A stretch of 64,000 bases of DNA, from positions 217,687 through 281,686 of the forward strand of contig BCIH01000001.1 in NCBI GenBank assembly GCA_002897115.2, read 5' to 3'. Positions 1 to 9,645 of this stretch are shown one piece after another (the stretch's first letter is position 1; each line of letters begins with the position of its first letter). The stretch is from Prototheca cutis (Eukaryota > Chlorophyta > Trebouxiophyceae > Chlorellales > Chlorellaceae). The translations under genes and the position numbers were made by a program. Below the pieces are notes generated by a model. That model made no database searches, had not been told where the DNA came from, and saw only the letters and a list, made by a program, of their open reading frames with translations.

Positions 1-769
1 TTCCGACTTGCCCGACTGGTCTTGGTCATTCCAGTTGGGGTTGAGACTGGCGACACGGGAGCTGAGGTCGGTGCGGTTGATGTAGCAGGGCGGGCCTGCC
101 GCGGCCCACTGGTTCACGCCGTTGTCGATGGCATCCACGGCCTCCATGAACTTCTTGTACACTGCCAGGTAGACGGTGTGGACATCAGGGTGGGTGGGTG
201 GCAGGCCCATGAGCCCGGCCACGATGCCCTCACCATAGTGCTTGTACACGAGGCCGGCCGAGGAGAGCTTGGTGGTGAAGCCGTGGCCAAACACCTCCTC
301 AAAACCACGCTGGTGGTGGTCGTACCGTGCCTTTTCTGCACGTGTCCATGGGTGTTGCAGCCGGTGTCCACACACCGGTATAGCCCAGCAAACCAGGGCC
401 ACGCAAGCAGTCAGTGGGGTGGGTGAGTGGGTCACCCTGCTGTCATACGCAAGCCCCTATGCTCCAGCCAGCTCAGCACAAGCCTGAAATCAGCTGTACC
501 ACCCNGATCCAGGTCGAAAAGCCCGCACCTGGGTCGTACACGCCACCCACGTCGATGACCACGTCCAACCCGGACAGGACCTCCGGGTCCCTGCTCCTGA
601 CAATCTCGGCGTTGGCAAATTCGGGCACCTTGCGCAGGAGAAAGCACCCCAGTGCCTCGTCGCAGTGGAAAGATCCACTGTGGGTACCAATGCGAGGCAT
701 CCTTTGGCGCTTGGCTGCTGTGTGCATGAAGGTGCTCCGGCAGACGAGGTTGCTGAGCAGTGCTCGCAT
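1..769 (-). CDS. MYG1: MYG1 family 3'-5' RNA exonuclease (UPF0160), C-terminus off the window edge
   Basis: Two exons, read on the minus strand: 769-529, then 335-1, with the rest beyond the left edge. The splice CCCAG|GTGCGG to TGCAG|AAAAGG keeps frame and restores the family motif YDPEKARYDHHQRGFEEVFG. Diagnostic segments are IGTHSGSFHCDEALGCFLL (metal-binding His and Asp of the DHH fold), VVIDVGGVYDP and the DHHQ motif; further on come SSAGLVYKHYGE and VDAIDNGVNQW. Known MYG1 proteins process RNA in the nucleolus and mitochondrion. The start used (ATG at 769) gives about 24 residues rich in Arg, Ser and Leu before the conserved core, which could be a mitochondrial presequence (inference). 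One ambiguous base at 505 falls in the intron. The gene is head-to-head with the dehydrogenase-like gene at 1076. Confidence 0.88.
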
Positions 770-1075
770 GCAAAGCCCCCTCGTCTTGAGTCAGCGTAAC
801 TGACGATCTTTCGATAACAACGTGTGGCAATCCCACCGTTGAACTTGCCTTGCGCATGNAGCCTTGTGTGCGAGAGGATCTTTAACGACACGACCAAAGG
901 GGGGTTGCCTGCGCCGGGCGGACTCGGTTGTCGGTCACGGAGCGGCCATCGCGTCCGCGAATCACTGGAGCTGCCCGGCAGGTCCGCGGCCTTCGAAACA
1001 TCGCTCCTGATCATTGGTCCACAACATTCAACTCAGATTATATTTGTAAATGCATGTGCATGTGGAAGTAGAGCG
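770..1075. other. Intergenic, divergent 5' regions of MYG1 and the dehydrogenase-like gene
   Basis: About 300 bp between two start codons pointing away from each other, so both promoters must lie here or overlap. No reading frame with family character and no clear TATA box were seen. Confidence 0.5.
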
Positions 1076-3871
1076 ATGGCATCGATGTTCATGACGTCGA
1101 CCGTGCTGGTGGGCCTCCTGGCGTTTACGACCCTGCATGGCCAGGTTTGCGCCGTTCTTACGGGCATGACCCAGCCTGGGGGATTTTCTACGACAGATTA
1201 CTTTCCTGGAGCTGTCCCAGGAGCGCGAAGCATTGCCATCAGCGCTGGTGATGCCGAACCCGGCAAGGGCCCTTTGTCTACGTCGCCAGCGGCGATGGAG
1301 GCAGGGTGAGCGGCGTGTCGGTCATGCCTTCAACCCATGGTGCATGCAAGTGATAATGTGAAACATTGGAGCTGTCCTGACACCGTCCTGCACACAGGTG
1401 TACGCGCTGCTCGACGAGGACGGCAATGGTTTTGCCGACAAGCGCGTCACCGTCATGGCCGGGCTCGACACCAGCAATGGGGTGGTCTGGCACGGCGGCG
1501 ACCTCTACGTGGCCGAGCTGACCAAGCTGTGGCGCCTCCCAGACATCGACACCTTTGCCGCACAGGGGAAGAACGGGTACCCAATGAGCGCCGCACAGCT
1601 CCTGACAGATGAGCTCCCGAACGACACCCACCATGGCAACAGGTACATCGGCGTCTCGCCCGACAGCAAGCTCCATGTCAGTATCGGCTCCCCGTGCAAC
1701 GTCTGTGAGCAGATGGAGTACCAGAAGGATGAGAGCTCGCCCGTGTACCAGGTGAGGACGCGGTCGTTTTGCGGGCTATGCTGACCGCGACACAAGTTGG
1801 TGGGTCATGCTACAATGGACTGTGCTATGCTGCCGCCGCGCACAAACCCCTTCCTCCAACGCATGCGCCACAGTATGGGAGCATCGTCCGGTACAACCTC
1901 TCTGACTTTGCGAGCCCGGAACTCGTGGCCTACGGTGCGGCTGCGGGAATGCATTGCCTGTTTGGCTCGTGGTTTGTGCAATGCAGGCACTTGTTTGTCA
2001 GCTGTGGGGCCGTATGTCTGTGCACGCGCGCGCGCGCGCGCGCGCATGTGTGTGGAGAGAGAGAGAGGCCATGCACAGCACAGTCGTTTGCCACCAACAT
2101 CCACCTTGCTTCCGTTCCTCACGAGCACCAACCGCCAGTCCGCTGATTGCCACCACCCCTGTCCCCAAAACCGCAGGTATCAGGAACAGCGTCGGCTTCG
2201 CCTGGCACCCTGATACAGGCATGATGTATTTCACAGACAACGGCCGCGACAATATCGGCGGCTCCAATGTCACATATACCGACAACCGCCCCGACGACGA
2301 GCTCAACGCAGTGGGCACGGACCTCCCCGCGTTTTACGGCTTCCCCTACTGCCACACGGGCGCTGCCGGCGGCGGCGGCGGCGTGCCCTGCGCGCGTGAG
2401 GCCGGCATCGGCGACCCCATTCCAGACCCCGATTTTAACGAGAACGAAAGCGTGTACAGCTGCAATGGTGCGTGTGAGCGCAGTTTTGTTTGGGTGTCGA
2501 GGGTTGCGTCTGCAGTGAACAGGGTCGTGAGAAAAGTCAAGCGACTGCAGCCTGATCATCTCCGGGTGTGTGCGGTGCGGCTCGTTGCGCGTGCCGAAGC
2601 TTAAGGAGCCATGATGTCTGGAGAGACGAGCATGTGGCTGCCACATGCGTGCTGATGATACTGGGGCAGGACATGTCACACGACAGCAGCCCTTGCCCTT
2701 GTTCCCCCTGGCATGTGCTGCAGCCGCGGAAGGCGAGTACGTGCCGGCGGTGCAGGCCCTTGGGCCGCACCTGGCGGCCCTGGGCATGACGTTCTATGAG
2801 TGAGCCAGTGGCGGCGTCGCTTTGCTGTGGACGTTGCAGACAGACTGTCCTGCATGGTTTGGGTTCAGGCACATGCTATTATCGAAGGGGGTGCAGGGGC
2901 AGGGGTTCACGGCGCACCGTGTGCATGGGGGATTGCGCACTGCAGGTCGCAAACGTTCTGTTTGACGCGGCTGTTGACGGTCCAGGTTGTTTCCCAACCT
3001 GGAGCTGGAATGCTTCACTGCACAGCGTATCTCCCACCCCCCCTAGACTGTGCCACTGTGACCACACGCGTACACAGGCGGAACACCTCTGCGCAGTATG
3101 CTTTTCCGGCACGATATGACCGCGTCGCCTTTATTGCGCAGCACGGCTCCTGGAATAGGTACGGCGTCTGCACGGGGGAGCACCAGAAAAGGGCGGTTGG
3201 GGGAGGCGTTTTATGGGAGCCGTGGCTAGCCAGGGTACGCNGCCAGTTTTGGCGGTCTGTACGCCTGGGCAACGGATTGCCACACCCCCGCATCGTGACC
3301 GGTACGCATTGGCCCCATGCAACAAACTTTGGACATCTGCAGGCAGACTGCGGCCGGGTACCGCCTGGTCACTGTGGGATTTAACAAAGCCGGCAAGCCC
3401 ACGGGCGTCACACCCTTTTTGTCGGGATTTCTTGAGGGCGACATCGCGCAGCCCGACTGCCCCGCCGTGCCAAGCTCTGACGCCGCGGCTGTCAAGGGTG
3501 AGGCNTGGGCCAGCCCCCGGGGGAAGGGGTTGGAGGAGCGGGGCGTGTGGCTGGGTGGCTGGTGGGCTTTTCGGTGGAGAGGGGGAGGAATCTGCACCTG
3601 GGTGGAGGCGACTGCGGGTTTCTGGGCCCCCAAGTCTCTACGGTGCTCTGCCCAAGGCTGGCCAGGGCAGACATCCACCAGTGCTCCTCGAGGGGATTGC
3701 CCACCTCTCCCCCTTCATCCCCATGGATCAAATGCAGGGCGACCCGTCGACGTGAAGCAGCACCCCGACGGGTCGCTGCTCCTCTCGGATGACGACGCAG
3801 GCAAGGTGTACAAGATCGTCTACCTGGGCCGGGTCACCACTCCCGCCACCTCGCGCGTCCAGGGCCGATGA
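1076..3871 (+). CDS. Secreted glucose/sorbosone dehydrogenase-like beta-propeller protein, with an apparent frameshift in exon 1
   Basis: Eight exons: 1076-1305, 1398-1751, 1874-1934, 2177-2467, 2724-2799, 3078-3158, 3343-3497, 3738-3871; about 460 residues. Recognisable family segments are YFPGAVPGARSIAIS, VYALLDEDGNGFADKRV, GLDTSNGVVWHGGDLYVAE, RLPDIDTFAA, RNSVGFAWHPDTG, FTDNGRDNIGGSN, YDRVAFIAQHGSWNR and VKQHPDGSLLLSDDDAGKVY. They match the L-sorbosone/glucose dehydrogenase (PQQ- or soluble-GDH-like) propeller. The first 22 or so residues are hydrophobic and fit a signal peptide, so export is likely. All junction phases agree except inside exon 1: the frame before about 1260 (AISAGDAEPG) and after about 1270 (FVYVASGDGG) differ by one base with no room for an intron. 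This is a missing base in the assembly or a real lesion. Substrate and cofactor cannot be read from sequence. Confidence 0.82.
2024..2062. repeat. (CG)n/(TG)n/(GA)n microsatellite in an intron
   Basis: An alternating CG run passes into TGTGTG and then GAGAGA inside intron 3 of the dehydrogenase-like gene (1935-2176). The purine-pyrimidine alternation is complete for about 20 bases. Confidence 0.85.
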
Positions 3872-4523
3872 CAGTGTGTGTGTGTGTGGAGTGCGAGGTG
3901 TGCCATGAGAAGATTGTCTCCTGCCCATTGCTCTGGCACACAACAATGCCAAAAAGAAGTGAGCGAGCGCCATTGCACCCCACAACCCTGTCGAGTGCCA
4001 GCAAAATGGGCGATGCGATTTTCCACCAAACTGTATATATGCCGCACTGCAATTCAATGCGCTCCCCTGTCTGTCCATACTGGTGCCCGTGGCGTGCAGT
4101 CATCCCCTTGTTCAGCACTGGTCGGATGTATGCAAGAAAGATTTGGCTTTCTTCTCTTGATGCCGGCAGCGTTCCCGGAATATCAACTGCCATCCCCCGC
4201 CACACTCCCTGGAATCCATGCCGCGTCCTGTGCATGAGCCTAGTCAACCCCGCAATTTCGGGGGGACCTGGTCTGGCGACAGAGCGGTTGGTGGTGGGCG
4301 CAGCCAAGGTCGTTGATGTTGGCCCCCTCCCCCCCTGCTGCCCAAGGCGCTTTCCTGGATGGCCCCCACCCGCTTGTGTGCACGGTTTAGCGGCCTGCAT
4401 GCCGCCGTAATCAAGTACATCCCTCTCTGTACATTGCTGCATTTTGCACAGGGCCAGGTGGAGAGCACACACGTGGATTGGCACAGGTCCTCACAATCAA
4501 CCCACGCCAACACCGCACAGCTC
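3872..4523. other. Intergenic, tail-to-tail
   Basis: Holds the 3' ends of the dehydrogenase-like gene (+) and DAPF (-). A short GT run follows the stop at 3871. The open frames here lack family features, and no gene was seen. Confidence 0.5.
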
Positions 4524-6380
4524 TCAAAAGCGCGCCAGCTCGAGTGCGCCGCTGAACACGAGCTCGGCGGGCCCCGTCATGTAGACGCGGTTGTCGGCCT
4601 CTCGCCACTCGATGTGCAGCGGGCCGCCGGGCAGATCGACGCGCGTGGCACGGGCGAGCCGACCCTCCAGCACGCCCGCGACGACCACGGCGCACGCACC
4701 CGTGCCGCAGGCCAGTGTGATGCCTGCGCCGCGCTCCCACACCAGCATGCGTGCATGGTCGGGCGCCAGCACCTCCACAAACTCTGCATGAGTCGAAGGA
4801 TTTCGTTTTTGGGAGGGGGGTGTTGTCGAATATGGCATTTTCGAGGAGGGAATGGTCGGGGAAGGCACCATCTCGCATGGTCCAAAGGGCGAGCGCTTGC
4901 GCGGTGCGGTTCTGCACGCCCCCACAGCTGGCGAGCAGGCGAGGCCGTGTGCCTGGAGCATCAGATCCTATCTCTACACGACCCCCAAACCGTGCCTGTG
5001 TTGGTGCGCGCGGGGAACACGACGTTGTGCTCAAACAGGGGCCCCAGCCGGACCAGATCGATGTCACCCGTCTGCGAGAAAGATGTGCACAGTTGAAATG
5101 TCGAAAAAAAGACAAGAAGGCGAAAAAAGTGGGGACCTGGGGGAATCGAACCCCCGACCTCTCGCAAGCTCGCACAAGGCGCAGCTCGACCCGCTGTCAG
5201 CGGGTGGTGCTTCTCCCGAAGCGAGAATCATACCACTAGACCAAGATCCCGGACTGCTTGCCATGCCGAAATTATCNCCGCTCTAAATACCCAATCTCCA
5301 TCTCACAACCCTTTCCAAAAAGCTCGGATTGTCCAACAGCTCCCGTATCCTTACCTTCACATCGGAACCATTGGCCAATCCAAAGGTCACGGCGTGCGGG
5401 TTGCCCATGCTGATGCAGGTGAACAGCCAGTCCTTGCCATCCACGGTCAGCGTCTGCTTGACCACAGCGCCGCCCTGCAGCAGTTGGCTCATTTGCGGCG
5501 TTCTGTTGACATTTGCTGACCCCAAAAGAGTTTTCCTGCCAGACTGTGCTTGCTTGCTCAAACATTGATCATCCAGAAATAGCAGCAGACTTTCTCTCAA
5601 GTTTGTTGCCCCGCCCCCCCCCCCCCGGACACAAGAACCCCACCTCGCGCGTGGGCTGGAGCGTGGTGGGGATGAGGCGCGCCTCCAGCGTGGGCTCTCC
5701 CATGTCCACGCGGACCAGGCCACTGTCCAGCAGCTCAGGCGCAATGACCCCGGCTAGGGTGTCGACGCGGTGCCGCCGGGGCCCAACGCCGCCGTCGCAG
5801 GCGTCCACAAACCGGGCCAGGCAGCGGATGCCGTTGCCACACATCTCGGGCTCCGAGCCATCCGAGTTGAAGATGCGCATGGTGTAGTCTGCGGACGCAC
5901 GGTCGGCCGCAGGCAGCGCAAAGATGACGCCATCTGCCCCGACGCCAAAGTGCCGGTCACACACGCGTACCGCCTGCTCGGGCGTCACCACGGGCTCGGT
6001 AGAGTGCCGGTTGTCCACCTGGGTAGATAGTTGTTTGGAAGCAGGGAACGGGGGATATTTGTCTGTGTGTGCATGACACTTCTTTTCTGCACGCATACAT
6101 GTTGGGCGCAATAACAGACAGTGAAGGGGAAACTCTAATAAGCGCCGTCGCCAACTAGCATCCCCACCAGGACAAAGTCGTTGCCCAGGCCCTGGTACTT
6201 GGCAAAGGCCACCGTCTGGACTGGCGAGGCCACGGGGGCTGCTGAAGGAGCAGTCGCGGCGCAGCGTGGCGGGCAGGGTCGGCGCATGGCCATGGCTCCG
6301 GGCCGGGTGACACGCTGGACTGGGACAAGGCCCCCGAAGGTGCCGGCCTGGAGGCGAGAGCCAGCAGCAACGCTCGCCAT
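4524..6380 (-). CDS. DAPF: Diaminopimelate epimerase, plastid form
   Basis: Five exons on the minus strand: 6380-6168, 6018-5644, 5474-5355, 5071-4996, 4783-4524; 347 residues. It interconverts LL- and meso-diaminopimelate in the lysine pathway, which in plants and algae runs in the plastid. Both catalytic cysteines are visible in their motifs, [13 protein letters not shown] and [15 protein letters not shown]. Other family blocks are [56 protein letters not shown] and [16 protein letters not shown]. About 60 residues before [10 protein letters not shown] are rich in Ala, Arg, Ser and Pro without acids, as in a plastid transit peptide. Intron 3 (5072-5354) contains a whole tRNA-Pro on the same strand. 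Intron 4 (4784-4995) appears to be GC-AG, with donor CAG|GCACGG, because no GT donor keeps the NTEFVEVL frame. Confidence 0.93.
5131..5250 (-). tRNA. tRNA-Pro(CGG) with a 48-nt intron, nested in DAPF intron 3
   Basis: Read on the minus strand, exon 1 is 5250-5215 and exon 2 is 5166-5131. The acceptor stem pairs GGGATCT with AGGTCCC (one G-T pair). The D arm is GGTCTAGTGGTATGA. The anticodon stem CTCGC/GCGAG closes the loop TTCGGGT, giving anticodon CGG. The T arm is GGGGG-TTCGATT-CCCCC. The 48-nt intron (5214-5167) sits right after the G 3' of the anticodon, the standard nuclear tRNA intron site. The exons look like plant tRNA-Pro. The gene lies on the sense strand of DAPF intron 3. Confidence 0.92.
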
Positions 6381-6655
6381 GACCACACACGTCACGCGCC
6401 TAAAAGTGGGTAAAGTTACTGTATTGTGGCTTACAGCAATGTCCACCCAGGCACGAGCCCCAATGGGAGCGGTGCGCCCGGCGTGGGTCCTCACGTTGCA
6501 GGGGTTTCCCCCATCCTTCATGCCGAAAATTTTACGCAGCGCTTCCCCCGACACACTGCTGCGTCCGGTGCATCGCCCGATAAGAGTTCGGATCGGGCCT
6601 ACTCTTCAGCCTTCTGGATGCCAAANCGGCATCGATTCATTGTTTATTTATCGAC

Positions 6656-8929
6656 ATGGCGCTTGTGGGCAGTTGGGCCGATGCGGTGGAGGAGGAGGAC
6701 GTGGGGTCTTCCTCCCCCACGGCCCGGGGTTCCAACCGGAGCAAGGGAAAGCAGGAGAGCAGGGATGGCTGGGACGAGCAGATGCACGTCGAGCGTGGAT
6801 CCAGCAAACAACGACTGGATCTGAGCCATGGCTTCCATCGCAACATAGTACGCGGCACCAGGGGGGAGGGAAGGTGCACCGGTGGTCGGCTTCCGTCGGG
6901 AAGCAAGGCCAGGACTGTGATCAGCACCGGCCCGCAACCGGCCGCCCTGCAGGTGCGCAACCAGCAGACACGGCAGGACTATGAAAAGAACTGGCAGAAG
7001 AGCATGACCCATGCCAACGAGTACCAGAAGAAGTGGAACCGGGCTCCCCTGGACAGCAAGACCACGCCTGAACAGTGCGCACTGTGGATGTTCTCGTGCC
7101 TGACACAGTTTGAATGCACCCCGCTGCAACACTGGACCAGAGTGGATGGATGGTATGGTATCATTCTCCATAGCAGTGGCTGGACGATGGCAAGGTCTGG
7201 GACCATACCCCCCGGTCTCCCCCCCATCCCACACGCGCGCACACTCTGCAGGCTGGAAGCGGTGGGCATCTCGGCACAGCTCCCGAAGCCACCACGGACG
7301 CGGCCGATGCCCAGGATGCGGGAGGGCTTTGCGACGTACCGCCCGCCCCCAGCGCTGGGATCCAAACCCAAGTTGGAGGGCGAGCTTTCCTTCCCAGAGG
7401 TCGGTCTGTGGAAAGCAGGAAAAGGGGGTTTGGGGTGACTGCATGCTTGATAAGGCTTGTGATACGGCTTGTGATAAACCTGGAAGCAAGATTGTTTACA
7501 AAGCACCAAATGCTCCGCTCTTTCCAATTTAAATGTGTGCAGGAACCCCGGCGGGGGGGGCGGCAGCAGGNCAGGAAGCCCCAGGGTGCGTTGGCGACGG
7601 AAGGTTCCTCTCAGGGCCAGAAGCAGCAGCAGGCCACGCCGGCGGAGGCCGCTGCACAGCAGACCGGCAAGCAGAGCCGTAACCAGCGACGCAAAGCCGA
7701 GACCTCCCCCGTCCCCACGACAGAGTCTGGAGGTGAGAAGAAGCCGGCCGCGGGGGGTGGCAAGGTGCTGACCGTGCCCCGATCCTCGCTGGCCTTTGGG
7801 TCGTCCGAAGCGTCAGCAGCGACGGCGGCCCAGAAGCCCGCGGCCGGCAAGCCGCCGGGCAAGCCCGGCACGGCGCAGTCTGCGGCGCGGCAGCCCGAGC
7901 CCGCCCCTCGGCCCGCGGGCGGTGCGGCTCCCGAACAGGCGCCCTCAAAAAGCAAGAAGAAGAGGAGCAAGAACAAGGACAAGAAGCCTGGTGAAAGTAC
8001 AGGCAACGCTACAGTGCAGGGCGCCGTTGCGGAGTCTGCGCATCCACCGCCAGAGGCGGAGCCGACCTTGCCGAGGTCGGGGACCGGCAGGGCCAAGGGC
8101 GTGCCCTCGACTGAGCTGGCTGATGCTCTGCCTGGCGACCAGACGGGCAAGGCTGCAGAGGGCATGGCAGCCAAGCGCCACACCCGCCGTGGCGGCAAGA
8201 GGCACCACCGCAAGCAGGCTCATGAAGAGGCCAAGGGCGAGGGTGACGGCCCGCCGGCCGCGGCCTCTGCTGCCGCCACCGAGCATGCCCAAAAGACGGG
8301 CGACGCGGAGTCGCCTGCCGTGGCACTGGTCTCAGCCGTGATCCGGAACGTGCTGCGCAAGGAAGCCGAGGCCGCCAAGCTTGATGCGCTAGCATCGACG
8401 GGCTCTTCGGAACCCATGGTCAAGGTCCCTCCAGGGAAAAGGGGGGCACCCGTCGCTGTGGGGCCCCAAACCCTGGCGGCAACGGTGGCGCCTCCGGAGG
8501 CGGAGGCACCCGTACCGAGCACCGCTCCTGCACAGGATTGCGACGCAGCGCCGGCCAACGTGCCAGCTCCGGCGAGCGAGCCTGCCGGAGGCCCTGATCC
8601 CACGCCCAAGGTCATCGATGGCACGACTCTCCTGGATTTGGGCAGCCAGCAGACCGACGCAGAAGCCAAGGTCCGTGGCATGCGTGTGTGTGTGGGAGGG
8701 AAGGGGTATGGATGGCTGTCGTGTGGGGCCTCAGGCAGGAAGATTCTGTCTGGGTATTGTGGGGCGCAGTGCGGGTCCGCAGGGACTGGGGACCGGTCTA
8801 CGCTGGCAGGGGCGGGCAAGTCCAAGGGAGCATGCCAGTGGGCAAGCTCTTATTTGCCCCTGGTCCTCATCCATACTCTTGTGCTCGCTGCAGTCGGCTG
8901 GAGGTGACAAAAAGTGCTCCATCATGTGA
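6656..8929 (+). CDS. Hypothetical Ala/Pro/Lys-rich disordered protein ending in a CaaX box
   Basis: Model of four exons: 6656-7074, 7252-7399, 7543-8670, 8894-8929; 576 residues. No enzyme family was recognised. The N-terminus (MALVGSWADAVEEEDVG) is followed by a segment with a charged run QTRQDYEKNWQKSM, then a long region of Ala, Pro, Gly and Lys with basic patches such as KSKKKRSKNKDKK and AAKRHTRRGGKRHHRK. A possible helix (VALVSAVIRNVLRKEAEAAK) lies near residue 460. The last exon is only 12 codons (phase 0, acceptor GCTGCAG) and ends KKCSIM-stop, a good CaaX prenylation signal preceded by lysines, suggesting membrane attachment. The first intron stays open in frame (177 bp), so exon 1 and exon 2 are less certain than the rest. 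An ambiguous base lies at 7571. Confidence 0.6.
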
Positions 8930-9645
8930 AATGCCAGCGGAGGAATGGTGGGAGCCAACTGCCTGTGGGCGAGGCCCCTGCATTGACAATGGACTCTCCA
9001 TGACACCAAAATGTGATCCTGTCTCTTCTGCAGCGTAGTTTCCTGTCCCATGGGATCCTCTTCTCATTGGTTTCCACGTCGCACTGCACCACTCACTTCT
9101 GACGGCAAAGGGGAGTGCCGCACAGAGGGTGATGGCACACGAGCACCTGCGCTTGTCCGTGGTTGATGTTGGGACATGCCGGCNTCACCCTCGAACCCCC
9201 CCTTCTTTTTGAGCCCAGCAAGAACCTCAGGCTGGAGCTTTGGTGCCCGACCGGGTGGGTCCTCACATTTTCATTGCAACAGACAGACGTGCCAGGGAGG
9301 GATGAGCGGGTGAGAGAGGCGCTGGGTGAAACGGGGCTATCGGGGCCCCCTTGACAAAGCGGTGGCGCCCTTTTCAAGGGCGAGAAACGGCAGGCAGCCA
9401 GCGCGAAAGGAGGTGACGATGGACAGACGGACGGGCCCTATGCGCTCTCACTCGTTTTCTTTCATGCATTTGAGCATGGGATGGGGGCGGCGGTTGTGGC
9501 CATGGTCGCATGGACTCTTCCGAAGGAATCATTTGCATGAATCTATGCACTCGATGGGGTGCAGCCAGAGGGAGGGGGGATGCAGAGATGAATGCATCAA
9601 TCCCAACCCCCTCCGCCCAAACAGAAAACACCGCGTTGTGCTCCC
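8930..9645. other. Intergenic, tail-to-tail
   Basis: Separates the CaaX gene (+) from P5CDH (-). It should hold both 3' UTRs. No coding pattern, RNA gene or repeat was seen. Confidence 0.5.

Noticed and set aside
2119..2787. 222-codon minus-strand open frame inside the dehydrogenase-like gene
   Set aside because: It is antisense to conserved propeller exons and shows no protein-family features.
9181..9215. TCGAACCCCCC as a possible second tRNA T arm
   Set aside because: The complementary G run and the rest of a cloverleaf are missing; it contains an ambiguous base and looks like chance.
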